Assembly (NCBI GenBank): GCA_023055425.1
Contig: JALGPY010000010.1
Location: 55,093,665 to 55,157,664, forward strand
Reading direction: 5' to 3'
Length of the DNA stretch: 64,000 nt
Source: Linanthus parryae
Taxonomy: Eukaryota; Streptophyta; Magnoliopsida; Ericales; Polemoniaceae
Shown here: positions 46,183-58,011 of the stretch, piece after piece
Numbering within the stretch: the stretch's first letter is position 1
Layout: every line of letters starts with the position of its first letter
Program-made: the position numbers and the translations under genes
The notes under the pieces: model-generated
What the model was told of the DNA's origin: nothing
The model's database searches: none
Seen by the model: the letters and a program-made list of their open reading frames with translations, nothing else

Positions 46183-46638
46183 TTGTATCTATTTGGGCTC
46201 TGGAATGAAACCCATATATTCACCCTGGGGTTCCAGATGTAAAAACGTACGTTAGATATCTTGGCTCTGAAATAAAATCCAAAAATTAACCCTACTTTGT
46301 AATTGGGTTCAGTTCTCTAAAAAAAGTTTTTAATGGGGTTAAAACCTATATTTCGTGTTTAAAACCTATAAATCAATAATAAGTTTCAAAACAAGGTCAT
46401 TTCGGTGTTATATCTCACAGTAAACTCGTTATTGTAATTACGTAGCAAGAGAGGCTTATTTTGGTTGAAAATTCCCTAAGAGGAACATAACAAATACCGC
46501 CATATCACCGCCACCCAACCCAGTATCCGGCCACCCAGATTCCGGCAAAGTTTATAAAACAAGACCAAAATTCATCGAAATTCTAAAAAGAAGTTGAGCC
46601 AAGAACAAATTGACCAATCTCTTTTCTTCTCCAATCTG

Positions 46639-47405
46639 CAACCGGATTTTCTGAATTTTCCCAAATTCCTCAAAATCTCATAACCCAATCCATAAGCCCC
46701 ATCTACACAACAATTATAGGTAGCCGGTGCTTAAACCAAAAATAAGTTAGAGATTTCTTTCGCTCTCCAATCCCTAAAGAGTAAGGGTGAGTTTGGTAAT
46801 GATTCTGCTGCCAGCACAGCTGCTTTCCCACAGCAGAAGCAGTTTTAGTGCGTTTGGTAAAAATAAAATTTCTGCCTTTTCGGACAGTTTGTGCTGTCCC
46901 ACAGCAGTTTTCAGGAAGCAAGGGGGGAGATGCTTTTCCAGAAAGTGCTTTTGATTAATTTATCTACAACTGATTTTGACCTTACAATTTTTTGAAATAT
47001 CAATAGTTATCTTTCCGGAAATGACACGTGTCATATATTTTTGTCATTTTACCCTCTCACAGCAACTTCACAGTTGATTTTACCAAACACAAAATCACTA
47101 TATCAATATTTCACAGCAGCTTCTACGTAATATTTACCAAACAACATTTTATCAAGAATTCACAGCCGCTTTCTGCAGTGTTTTCACACAGCGCTTTCTA
47201 CCACCGCCACAGCATTCCCAAACTAGCCCTCCAATCCGCAACCTGATTCTCCAATCCGCAACCAGATTCTCTGAATTTCCCCAAATTCCTCAAAATCTCA
47301 TAACCCAATCCATAAGCCCCATCTACACAATAGTTATAGGTAGTCGGTGCTTAAACCAAAAATAAGGTGAGATTTCTTTCGCTCTCCAATCCTCAAAGAG
47401 TAACT
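46639..47405. repeat. Tandem leader-like repeat split by a MITE
   Basis: Two copies of a 150-bp sequence (CCCAAATTCCTCAAAATCTCATAACCC...TTTCTTTCGCTCTCCAATCC...AAAGAGTAA) lie at 46639-46787 and about 47255-47403. Between them is a GGGCTAGTTTGGGAATG-family MITE in reverse orientation (about 46788-47229). The repeat looks like a gene 5' leader, but no coding frame follows on the plus strand. Confidence 0.6.
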
Positions 47406-47799
47406 ATACCTCTGTTTCTTTAACTCTGTTTTCCATAGTGTTCATGAACCGTCAATTTCTCAAAACTCTTATAATTACTAATTGTTGAGGCTGACAACAG
47501 ATTTTCTAATATGGAAGTGAATTCAATAAAGTTCTAATTTTGGCTAGGTATGAACGAATCAGTGACAACAGTTGTGATCCGGTGTAAGTTTTTGAACTTA
47601 TGATTTTGAATGTTCCGTACTTTTCCCTTGTCTCAAAAATTTAGCACACTACATCTGCAAAGTAGCTTGGCAACTTAAGGGCTTAAGTTGTCGCGTGGGT
47701 TAAATCTAACACTTGAACTTCTTATCTTTTCCAGTTCCCGGACTTCATTCTCAGAACACTCTGAGCTGAAGAAAAAGCCTAAGAGTGTGGCTATTATGG

Positions 47800-48307
47800 C
47801 TGAAGATGTCACTGGTTTAATGAAGATCATAGGGTGCAATAAATAATCGCTGAGGAAGATCATAGGGTACAGTGATTGTTGCCTCTGTCTTGACTGGTTT
47901 TTGTGGGGATTCACCGCCTGCCAATGAGACTGTACCTGGAACCTAGACAAGTCGGCAGTCACAAGTTGAGGTGAAACCATTGGACGGTTTCAGGATTTGA
48001 CCTGGACCGGAAATCCATTTTTAGAAGACTGATGAAACTGCACTCCAGAAACAGGAGAAGAAACTTCTTGAAATCGTGACATTTGCATTTGCATGTGCAA
48101 CTCTGCTCGAGGATTGTTGAATGCATCAGTATACATCTGGTTCTTCTTATACGAGTTTGTATTATCTGCACCTGCTTTGGAGCTGCCAACCTCAATTGAC
48201 ATCCATGTTTGTGCAGCAACTGCAGAGGTATTGTCCGAATCGTTTCTCGACGGTGGAGTTGAACGGTTCATAGCTTGTTGCTGCCTTTGAGCATTTTCAG
48301 CCATCAT
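47800..48307 (-). pseudogene. Bromodomain-protein C-terminal pseudogene
   Basis: Minus strand. 48307-47990 encodes a Gln/Ser/Asn-rich segment ending NGFPVQVKS, then a stop. In a second frame 47980-47863 encodes VSPQLVTADLSRFQVQSH, then WQAVNPHKNQSRQRQQSLYP. Together these resemble the C-terminal tail of plant BRD-type bromodomain proteins (for example At5g55040 relatives), which ends with a Leu-rich EAR-like stretch not found here. A frameshift at 47980-47990 and the lack of the bromodomain make it a relic. Confidence 0.6.
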
Positions 48308-49710
48308 TCCATTAACTGTACAGGATCGCTAAGACCCTGGTCCTGTCAACAGGGAGACGATGTTTACAGCTGGCTTATGTAATCAATGGGTTAACGCTGT
48401 AGTTTGTTTTTGGTCACATTCTTACTTGTGCACGCATATTACTCTAATTCGTTTCTTCCTATTTGAAAATTTCAATTTTGTTGAAATTTTTTTCTTTTGC
48501 TCTCGAGTATGATTTAACACACTCCAAACAAACACGCAACGCGCGCGTTCCCATTCCTAGTCTTACATAATTGTGGTCTTTTAACAAATTCCATAAGTGT
48601 TTGACCTTTTATAAAAATATATTTCTTTCTAACATGGTTACAAATGGGTTATTTTCTTACATATGTGGGCATTTGTGTTTTTTAAGGGGGTCCGATTTTA
48701 TCTTTTTGAAAAAATAGGGGGTCTTGTTTGAAATATATGAAAAATGGCAACTGGCAATGAAGTTTGAGGGTTGCCCTAGGCCCACATTGGGTCTCACTTG
48801 GGTCCGCCCTTGTGAACCATCAATTTCTCAAACTTCAACAACCCAATTGAAAAACCAAATTATAGAACACAAATTAAAAGAAAGAACACAGTGATAAGAA
48901 ATACAATTAGACCCAAAACTAATCACATAATAAACACAGAGCCAAAAAGACATAGCAATAATATACTAAAATATTGATTGAGAATGGAAGCCTGGAAGGG
49001 CCAAAACACAAGAAAATTGGTAATGGGATCATCTCTGTTTTATTACTACAAAGCTACAAAACCCTAAAAAAACATCTCGATTGAGAATTGTTCAAGGCCA
49101 TTAGTGTGAATCCATAGAGCTCAAACCACCATACAAGGAATAAATAAGCTCAATTAAACCCATAACAGAGCATAAACACAGAGCTAAAAAAACAGAGCAA
49201 TGTACTAATTTGATTTAGAATGGAAGGCCCAATACAGATAATCTGTTCTTCTACTACCATTACTACTACTAATACTACTAGTGCCCAGGGTAACACCCTT
49301 ATAAACACAGAGCCAAAAAAAACAGATTCAGCTGTGGCCTTTAAAGAAGGGTCTTGGCGGCGGCGGTGGCTGCTGTTAATACCCAGGGTAACACCCTTAT
49401 GGATCGAGTGAGACAGAGAGAGAGAGAGTCCGGCCACCGAAGCCGGACCCTGAGAAGACGACGTCGGGCTCTGGGGAGACGTGGCTAGAGTCGAGCGAGT
49501 AGCCTAGAGAGAGAGTCCGGCCACAGAAGCCGGACCTGAGAACAACCAGGGTCGTCTCAAGGATTTGAGAGGCCTTAGGCAAAATTAGTGATTTTTTTTG
49601 ACAGAATAGCAATCTGATTAATAAAAGGTCAAATACAACATACTACTACAACCATAGACAAGGTTTTATGGTTGTTACAAGCAACTGAAAATGAAAAGCA
49701 TACATAAAGC
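48308..49710. other. Gene-poor stretch with repeated segments
   Basis: No supported gene. Two related stretches (CATAACAGAGCATAAACACAGAGC-like, near 48930 and 49160) repeat. At 49400-49560 are two copies of GAGAGAGAGTCCGGCCAC.GAAGCCGGACC, shared with the foldback arm near 16290. Confidence 0.4.
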
Positions 49711-50615
49711 CAGTGGCGGACGCAGGATTCGTACCAAGGGGGGGGCCAAAATTGCACAGTGACACAACGCAGTATTTAAAGTCACGGAAACTTTGATTTT
49801 GATCCTTAGCCAAAATACTACCAGTACTCTTCATTCAACAAACCATGAAATAAAAAGCAAATAATGTTCAGCCAACCATAAACTAGAACACATTATCACT
49901 TGATTAAAAAAAACTCACCAGTCGTAGTTAATTCGTTTAATTATGCAACATCCAATTTTCCAATAAACCAAATAAAATGCAGTCAAGCAAAGAAACCAAA
50001 AATGAAGTTGTCATGGCGTCTTCGAAACCCGATTTCAGTTAGAATCGCTAGAAAGCAAAAGAAGCATAACAAAAACGTTATAAACGCTTAAACGTTGTTG
50101 AAAAAAATTAAAACAAAACTTAAGAAAGTCAAAATTAATTGTTAAGGGGAGCAGCACGTTTTATTCATTCAGTAGAGTTTTGTCAAATTGATTTTTTTAT
50201 TATATTTTTCTCACTTTTTTAAGAATTTATTTCAATGCAATTCATATAGAATAAACATCCTCAATTATATTTCTAAAAAAAATCCTCAATTTTAGGGATT
50301 GTTTTCATTTGAAGTAAATGCTATTGTAGCAAAACTTCTATTTTCAGTCCACTTACTCTAAAATCTCCTAATTTTGACTATCTATTAAATTAAATTTAAG
50401 TTTATTTCAAAGATGGTAAGATTTCCTATATAACGGGATCTAATTTACACTTTTAAAGCTACCATCCCTTCTATTTTATGTATTTTGTCCAAAAATGAGG
50501 GGGCCAAATGTTAAAGGGTACATAATTTTCTAAAATTTATACTTACATAATAAGAAGCGAAAAATGATTTGTAGGGGCCATGGCCCCCCTTAGCCCCCCC
50601 TTGGGTCCGCCCCTG
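49711..50615. mobile_element. hAT-type element of the CAGGGGCGGA family, copy 2 (905 bp)
   Basis: The ends are CAGTGGCGGACGCAGGATTC and GGGTCCGCCCCTG, between exact 8-bp direct repeats CATAAAGC (49703-49710 and 50616-50623). Subterminal runs of G/C (GGGGGGGGCCAAA; GGCCCCCC) mark both ends. No transposase. Confidence 0.8.
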
Positions 50616-51218
50616 CATAAAGCAAAACATTACAATTAACAGAAATAATAATAAAGTTCTGGTAGTAGAAGACGGGGTTGCCGGTGACTGGCGTTCTTCT
50701 CGCCCTGTATGTGCATAAGTTAACCGATCTTGTGGATTTGTTGTCGGTGCTGGAGTGGCTCAGTGTGAGGTCACAAGCTGGGTTCGGATACAGGAGAAGG
50801 GGGTTAAGGAAACTCGAGCAGTAGGTGCGTCGAGAAATGGCTATTTGCGATCCAACTTGTTGGATGAACAGAACATCCGGTAGTGTTGAATGCAGACTAA
50901 GCCGGTGTTGCCAAACGGCAATATGGAAGCAAATGAATGCTTCGTTTGAGGAGATGGTTCTAGGAAAACCGCTAGCTATGGGGGCTCGCAGCCAAGACCA
51001 CCAACAAGAGATAAAGAAATCCTGTAAGCAAATGATCAAGCAAGTGCCACGACGAACATCGTCACAACGAGAAGCAGGTGCATGGTGTTTGAGAAAGAAC
51101 AAGAGGCTGGGCAACCATTCTTCAGTGAAAGTACTAGTAAAACCATAAGGGGACATAGACTGTGCTGATCGAACTGTGCAAGATCGTCCCGATTCTTGAC
51201 AGCTCCAGCTTAATATCA

Positions 51219-52697
51219 TCATGGTTGATGTGGAGATTGTTGAGGCACAATCTCCAAAGATCCAGGATAAAAGAAGATATCAAATTGGGCACAAGTAGGT
51301 GAGTTACCCTTTTGAGAGTTGCCCAGTTTTGGCACCTTTGATGGTAGTGGTTTATCCTCCAAGTGAACCTTCCGTTTCCTGTGTGTTTTGGTACCTTCAT
51401 TAATTGACGTGGGGTTTCTACAGGGCCGATCCAACGGTATGCTTGCAAGTACTGAGAGGACAGAACAATGTCGTTTGGAACTGCACAGTTGTTTCTTTCG
51501 AACCCAAGTCCGGGGCCTCTTCTTAGCCCAAATTTGAGCGGGTTGTTTCTTTGTCCAAGGGAAAGGGGGCACAACTACTTCATTTCGCAGAACATGCTTT
51601 GACATTTTAGGCTGCAGTTGTTGTGGTAGAAGGTGAGCGCCTTGCTCCTCAGTCTTGGGTGATTCAAAGTTCGGTTCCTGAGAAGGGAGGGTTGTGCCAA
51701 TAGGCGAGAGATCAGTTTCCCTCTTGATCTCCCTTGGGGAAATATGACACTTGTAATTCCTTCCTCTTGAGCCACGGAGTTGTAGGGTTGACGGGTTCCT
51801 ACTTCTCACCTCAACTTGTCTTTGGTTCATGACAGATAGAATTGATGAGCGCTCTATGTATCCCAACTCTTTGGTGCGGCGATTGACATAAGAAACCAAA
51901 TGGGGAGAGTGAGGTGAAGAATGATCCGAGGTAATACTTGTAAGTGCTGGTCGGAGCGCCATGGTGGTTCTTGCACAAACAGCTTGAAGTTTCTTAGAGG
52001 AAAATGATTGAAATCTTAATGCTAACAACTCCGTTCTGCTGTATGTTGTAGAAGTAGTTGTTGTCGAGATTTGTTTGACATGGCCTTCATCAGAGAGGGC
52101 GGATTGGACGTCTGATATATGCGAAAATGCAAGCCCGATTTCAGCAACATAATTGAGAGAATCGCTATTTGATTGACTAACTGTAGAAATTTTTGGGTTT
52201 TCTTCAAAGGCTTCCTTTAAGGTACTGCAATTGTCCAAATCCATTTGTGTGTTCTCTGTAATTTCATCACTGAGACTAGAAGAGTTGATGCTAGTTTGTG
52301 TGCCACAATTGTTGATCCTGTAAAATTTGGCATAGCACGGGGGAGGAACACAAATGGGAGATGGCTTCTTGTTGGGTTTACGAACGAGATTACGGACTGG
52401 TGGCTCAATGTCAGAGTCGTCAGAATCAAAATCCAAAGTATCAAAATCATGCTCCTCAAAGAGGTCTTCCATAAATTCAAACCCAAAGGATCTGCGGATT
52501 CGTGATTGATCAACCTCAAAAGGCCTGAGATCGTTATCAATAGCCACAGATTTTCCTTTCAGAGATGCGGCAATGTTGTGGGTGAAAGTTTTAGGAAGCT
52601 TGAAGCAGGGTGACGAAAATGATTCAGTTGTTGCCGTCCGTTGACCGCCTTTGAAAGCCTGAGTGAAAGAAACGGACCGAGAAGGGTCGCGGTCCAT
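51219..52697 (-). CDS. Unknown 492-residue disordered protein with eIF4E-binding-type motif
   Basis: A single open frame of 493 codons, much the longest unexplained frame in the window, with ATG at 52697. I do not recognise the family. Composition is Ser/Thr/Pro/Lys-rich and mostly disordered. An acidic patch (FMEDLFEEHDFDTLDFDSDD, residues 75-94) is followed by a YSRTELL motif at 219-225, which fits YxxxxL(L/M/F), the consensus by which eIF4G and 4E-binding proteins dock on eIF4E. The next residues, ALRFQSFSSKKLQ, are basic. THRKRKVHLE near residue 446 could be a nuclear signal. The frame has no intron and no break. The 3' UTR probably runs towards 50624. A translational regulator is inference only. 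Confidence 0.65.
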   Translation of the reverse strand: MDRDPSRSVSFTQAFKGGQRTATTESFSSPCFKLPKTFTHNIAASLKGKSVAIDNDLRPFEVDQSRIRRSFGFEFMEDLFEEHDFDTLDFDSDDSDIEPPVRNLVRKPNKKPSPICVPPPCYAKFYRINNCGTQTSINSSSLSDEITENTQMDLDNCSTLKEAFEENPKISTVSQSNSDSLNYVAEIGLAFSHISDVQSALSDEGHVKQISTTTTSTTYSRTELLALRFQSFSSKKLQAVCARTTMALRPALTSITSDHSSPHSPHLVSYVNRRTKELGYIERSSILSVMNQRQVEVRSRNPSTLQLRGSRGRNYKCHISPREIKRETDLSPIGTTLPSQEPNFESPKTEEQGAHLLPQQLQPKMSKHVLRNEVVVPPFPWTKKQPAQIWAKKRPRTWVRKKQLCSSKRHCSVLSVLASIPLDRPCRNPTSINEGTKTHRKRKVHLEDKPLPSKVPKLGNSQKGNSPTCAQFDIFFYPGSLEIVPQQSPHQP

Positions 52698-54241
52698 AAC
52701 TGGGGATTCGAAATCTCTTTTCTTAGAGATGTGGTTTCTATACTTCTCTTTCTTTTTGTCTTAAATTTTTCATAATCTTTGTTCATTCTATTTGACATGA
52801 AAATTTATAAACTATAAATCTAAGAAGTTTTTTCTTGAGGAATAAATCTAAAAAGTTAAAGACAACACTAACAAAAACAAATAATGCGAATAAGATAAAA
52901 ACTGGAATGGTATATAAGGTGTGAATATAATATTGGAGTCATACTACATAAGCAAATAGGTGCTAGTTCAGTAATAGTTTTGAACTCTTGCATGAGGTCC
53001 CAAGTTCGAAACGGTTATATGACGTCATTCTAAAAAAAATCATTCTACTTAAAGACCAAATTTTAGACATGGTTGTGGAAATATTTCCAAATGTACGTCT
53101 AACTTCTTAATGGATTTTGTAAACTTGATGTTTTTTGTACTAAAACATAAAAACAACGTGTAAAATTATTCATGTTTTTTTTGAAAGCATAAAATTATTC
53201 ATTTCTTCTAGGAAATAAATTATTCATAGTTTAGAACGATTAAAATAAGAAAGAAGATTTACCTAAAAAAAAAGATAAATAAGAAAGAACATAAATTAAT
53301 GCTGACAAAGAAGTCCAATTTCAGTAGATTATTTAGTGAGTATCTAACAAATGACTTAGGGCTAGTTTGGTAATGTTGTGACGGTTTAGAAAGCTGCTGT
53401 GTAGAAAACGCTCTGAGAGTCTGATGTGAGAATCTACACAAAAAGTGTTTGGTAAACACTTTTGACACTCTGTGTTTGCTAATTAGTGCTTTAGACTTTT
53501 TGTTGTTGTCAAAACGACCATTTCAGACATGATATAATAAACAGTATTATTACAATAAAATATTATTAATATTTATTAATGACTAATGATGTTAAATAAT
53601 AAATTAATTAAAAATCAGGTCGTAGAAAGCAATCCCTCCCATGCTTTTTAAAAGTTGTTGTGGCGAATCATTTGCTTTTTAGAAAGAAGAGAAACAAAAT
53701 TTACCAAACACAAAAATACTGATTTTGAATTCAAAAAGCAGCGTTCTAGAAAGCGAAAGCATTACCAAACGGATTCTTGGATTATCAACAATTGAAAACA
53801 AATTGAAAAGTAAATTATATAAATGAAAATATATTCTAAAAAAGGTTAAACTAAAACGAAAAAAAGTTCAACCTAATGGCACATTGTAATTCCACTATAA
53901 TGTGCATGGGATATCATCAACTTAGGAAATAATATTCCCTAAAAAAACAACTTAGAAAATAATAGCAATAATAACGGTACATTTGTGTGAAAATTGATCA
54001 CATGATCAAATTCTAACAAATTTGATGGTTTTCCTCAAAGAAAAAAATGATGGTCGCAGTCATTATTTTGAAAGTCAAATCATCTCTCCTACTAGCTAAT
54101 TACGTTCTTTGACTCCTAATCACTGTCATTCTCATTCTCTCTCAACCCATAAGCCTATTTTTTTCCTCAATCACTCCATTAATTAATCAGCGCCATAGAT
54201 ATCTTAACTACCTCCTATAATCCTCATCATTCTAAATCATA
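52698..54241. other. Upstream region of the 492-codon gene; repeats
   Basis: No gene. A weak tRNA-like SINE relic lies at about 52965-53035 (box B-like AGTTCGAAAC, A-rich tail). A diverged GGGCTAGTTTGG-family MITE lies at about 53358-53775 (ends GGGCTAGTTTGGTAATG and CATTACCAAAC). Confidence 0.4.
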
Positions 54242-54499
54242 CCACTCCGTTTCTTCTCTTTCTCCCCCTATTGACTTTTTCACTCGTAGTTGGGTCACTT
54301 TGACCCGACAATTTGGATGGCAAAACGATATAATTTTTTGATAAATTTTCCATGGCACTATAGAGTAACACTTACTCTATAACACCATGAAAGAATTGTC
54401 AAAAAACTGCTATGTTTTGCGATTCAAATCACCGGGTCAAAGTGACTCAGTGAATAGTGGTAAAAATCAAAAGGGGGAGAAAGAGAAGAAACAGAGTGG
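54242..54499. mobile_element. Stowaway-like MITE, copy 4 (258 bp, best preserved)
   Basis: The ends are CCACTCCGTTTCTTCTCTTT and the inverse of CCACTCTGTTTCTTCTCTTT, between TA dinucleotides (54240-54241 and 54500-54501). It has exactly the same length as the copy at 2665. Nearly the whole element is palindromic. Confidence 0.8.
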
Positions 54500-55034
54500 T
54501 ATCTTTTATTATTCCATTGTTTCCTACTAACGTTGCATTTATCATGGGGATTATCCAATTTATTTATTGTGGATACATACTAATACATTATTAACCTAAC
54601 TAATCGGAGACCTTCCTATATTCGGGGCCTTAGGCAGCTAAGCGGCCTAAGGAAAAGGCCGGCCCTGAGAACAACCCGGCCAATACGTATGGATCTGTGA
54701 ATATTGACTTACTGATAAAGTTTAATAAAAAATACACGTGCAAATATTTTAAGTAAGAGAAATTGTGTTGAGCATTGTAAGTAGCTTTTACTTGGTTAAA
54801 GATTGATGAAGACAAAACTCGTGACACACAAAACACTTTTTTCGTCGTAACATTTATTTTGGCGAGAGTTCCCAAGGAATTACGATTTACTTGCATCGTT
54901 AAGTGAAATTCAAGGACATTCTAGAAACTGAAACTGAATTTTTAGCTACTTACCACTCTGTCTCTTCTCTTTAGCCCCATGGCGGTTCGGCCCGGGGATT
55001 AAGAGAAGAGATATTTTGACCAAAAACGCACAAA

Positions 55035-55440
55035 TGTAAAAATTACTCCAACAACCCACCACCTATTGCAGACAATCTACTGTAGACCACCACGACCACC
55101 CATCACCACCAGCAGCCAACCACCACCACCGTAAACCACCCCGAACACCAGCGTAAACCCACCATGGACAGTAAATCACAAACAAAATCATCATCAATTT
55201 TACCTTCAACATCAGATAATTGACTGAAACAAGATCACAAATTGCCCAATTTAACAAGAACACCACTAGTTTACGGATCAAGACTAAATATTTCAGATCA
55301 AAACAAAAATTTACAGATCTTTAACAAAACAAATAGAAGAAAAAGGACAAGAATCAGATGTGTATTATCCTTGGTGAACACGAAATTGTCCCTAGCAGTG
55401 TTACTGTCGGGGTGGTCCCCGCAACTGGGATGTACCCTTG
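55035..55440. repeat. Dispersed direct repeat, copy 1
   Basis: About 400 bp beginning ACTCCAACAACCCACCACC recur in the same orientation at 63644-64000, where the window ends. The repeat contains CCACCACCACC tracts and CACCAAGGATAATACACATC on the reverse strand. No coding frame is convincing. Confidence 0.75.
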
Positions 55441-57531
55441 ACATTCGTTCAGTAGGGACGTGATCAAAACCGGACTTCACCAATTCGTTCAATTCGACTA
55501 CACTAGCGACTTCAAATCCAAAACAAGCATTTCACGGGAGAGAGAAAAAATTAAAATAAACAATGGATCAACAGCTAAAAGAAACACCAAAACTCATAAT
55601 ATCAACAGCAAACCATTGTTCTGCCACAGATCGAAGCACGAATTTTCAGAAATAAATAAAAAACAAGAAAATGAAGCAACATGGACGACTGAAATGAGAG
55701 ATTAACCAGATCCGTATTTTAAAAGACTGAAAATAGAGATTAATAATATTTACACACTTAATATGATTTTTCCATCATGAGTGACCGACCCATCCTTTAC
55801 TACTTCTTCTTATTGTTCTTGCTCTTCTTTGCAGACTGAAATGAGATGAAAGACCAAATGACTTGTTATATACTGGTACTACCATACATAGAGAGAGAGA
55901 GGGAGGTTGGTGGTATGGCATCGTCACCCAATATTCCTGTTACTCTCTACTCTCTCTACCGGAAGAGGATGTTCCCATTATCCGCCATGTGGCCTAACAG
56001 GAAAGAGAGACTCGAAGTCAAAGACCATCACCCTACAACATGGAAGTGATTGTGCAAGTGATAACTACTGCCATTTTGCAAATAAAAATGACCCGTTTTA
56101 TATGTCTCAACAAGAGCAAAGTAGGTCTCAAGATAAACTAGTACTGCATCCATTTCTTCTCTATCACATCATTTTGACTTTTTTCATTATTTATTGGGTC
56201 ACTTTGACTCCGTGATTTGTATAGTCAATCGATCCAATTTTTTGATAATTTGTTCATGGCATTGTCGAGTAAAGGTTGTTCTATAACACAGTGAAAAATT
56301 AATCAAAAAATCGCATCGCTTTAGAGAAGAGAACTTACAACTTCCTTGGGAGGGCTGGAGCAAATGAGCCCCACCCTATTTATACAAAACCTTCCCCCAT
56401 GGAAGAATCTAGAGAAGATCTAATCTAACGGGTAGGATCGAAGGATTAGAACCTTTCCCCGTGTTCTAGCCTAAGATATTTACAAGAGAGTATTCTAGAT
56501 CTTTCTACACACATATTCATCCTTACAACATGAGGAGATTCTAGAAAAGGGGCATTGTGGTGGGCTAAGTGACACGTCTCAACCGCAAGTGCACGACTGT
56601 CGCGTGTAGTAATATCGGAAAAGTACGGATTTATCGAACCCAAATGACTTGTCGTAAATCAATTTGTATTTTCAACCTTACGTGGGAAAATATTTGAGAT
56701 TTACTTAATTAACCTAACAAACACAAATTAACTACGCAAGTAATTAAATGCTGAGATTCACATATGAGGAAAACAACCAGAACACCTTGTTGGGGGAGTT
56801 GCTAGAACTTTCTTATTGACGACATACTACGATTTGTGACACCTCGTTTGAACTTTATTTTATCTCTACTGCTTCCATTCTGCCTAGTTAAGGAGTCTAC
56901 TCATAGTTTTGTCTAAGAGAACAACTTGTTATAATCATATGCCAGCCTCTTGTCTGACCAAACAGATATCCCCAGATAATATCATTCTATTCCTGACAAA
57001 TTTATAGGTTGCCGAATCATTTCGGTTGTAGATCATCCATATATTGTCTCTCCACCCATTATCATTTCTTACGTTATGCTCTTTTCTTAACAAGTAAAAC
57101 AATGCATCAACATATGAATCTTAGTCTTAGATTCCAACAACGAAGGCCTATCTCGTACAAATATTCACAACGAAGGCCTATCTGGCACAAATATGCACAA
57201 ATATGCACATATTGCACATGACATAACAAGTCAAAATAGAAAAGAAACTATAAACATCCAACGAGCAAGAGTATGGTAGATAAAGAACAAAGAAACTATA
57301 AACCGCGAACGAAACATGACAGGAAGCTAACGACGATGTTGCCTCCATGAGCGGCGGTAGCTATGATACCATGATAAAATATTGAGAAGATTTGTATAAT
57401 TGAAGTATATGAATATGTACAATGGGACCACTATGTAGACAAACCTAGTCAAAAAGGGAACATAATATTTCTAATTAACATATACTATGATGCATAAGAT
57501 TATCTTGTAAGCAAAATTGATAGCACTACCC
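55440..57531. other. Repeat remnants
   Basis: At 55845-56050 is a diverged copy of the promoter-like segment of the foldback (GACTTGTTATATACTGG...CATAGAGAGAGAGAG; CCGCCATGTGG). At 56144-56327 is a truncated Stowaway-like MITE (copy 5). At 56338-56580 is a reversed relative of the LTR fragment at 17074 (TGAGCCCCACCCTATTTATACAAAACC in two parts). A short tandem repeat, CAACGAAGGCCTATCT, lies at 57137-57183. No gene seen. Confidence 0.45.
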
Positions 57532-57534
57532 TAA

Positions 57535-57942
57535 GAGCATCTCCAGCAGTAATGTGCAAATTTTACATAAAAATTGTACTTTTGCATTTTGCATAATGAC
57601 AATTTCACACTTCTTCTCCAACAGTAACAATGCAAAAATATTATAAAGGTGTATTTTTCCTTTACACGTCATTTTCTAAACAAATTAATAGTAGAGATGG
57701 GAGAGATATTTGAGGGACAACTATGTAGAAAATATAGGAGAAGTGGTTGAGAAAAATTAGGAAACAAGGGTTAAATTAAAGAATCAAAATGCCGATGGGA
57801 CAATTCTCGCCAAATTTGGCGAGGTGGATGCATGTTCTTTATTTTGCATGACAAGATGCCTCTTCTGCTGGATTATACTTTTTACACAAAATCTGTAAAT
57901 TTTGCATAAACAACCCATTTGCATAGACTGCTGGAGATGCTC
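57535..57942. mobile_element. PIF/Harbinger-type MITE (408 bp)
   Basis: The ends are GAGCATCTCCAGCAGT and the inverse of GAGCATCTCCAGCAGT, between TAA direct repeats (57532-57534 and 57943-57945). The interior is rich in TTTTGCAT/ATGCAAAA. No coding capacity. Confidence 0.75.
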
Positions 57943-58011
57943 TAATAAATCTATTAATGGATCGTACCTCTCACCCCAAAAGAGAATAGAAGAAAATGAA
58001 AATCAAGCTAG

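Noticed and set aside
50590..51222. A 210-codon minus-strand frame after the 492-codon gene
   Set aside because: Unusual composition, overlaps a hAT end and the probable 3' UTR, and no recognisable motif.
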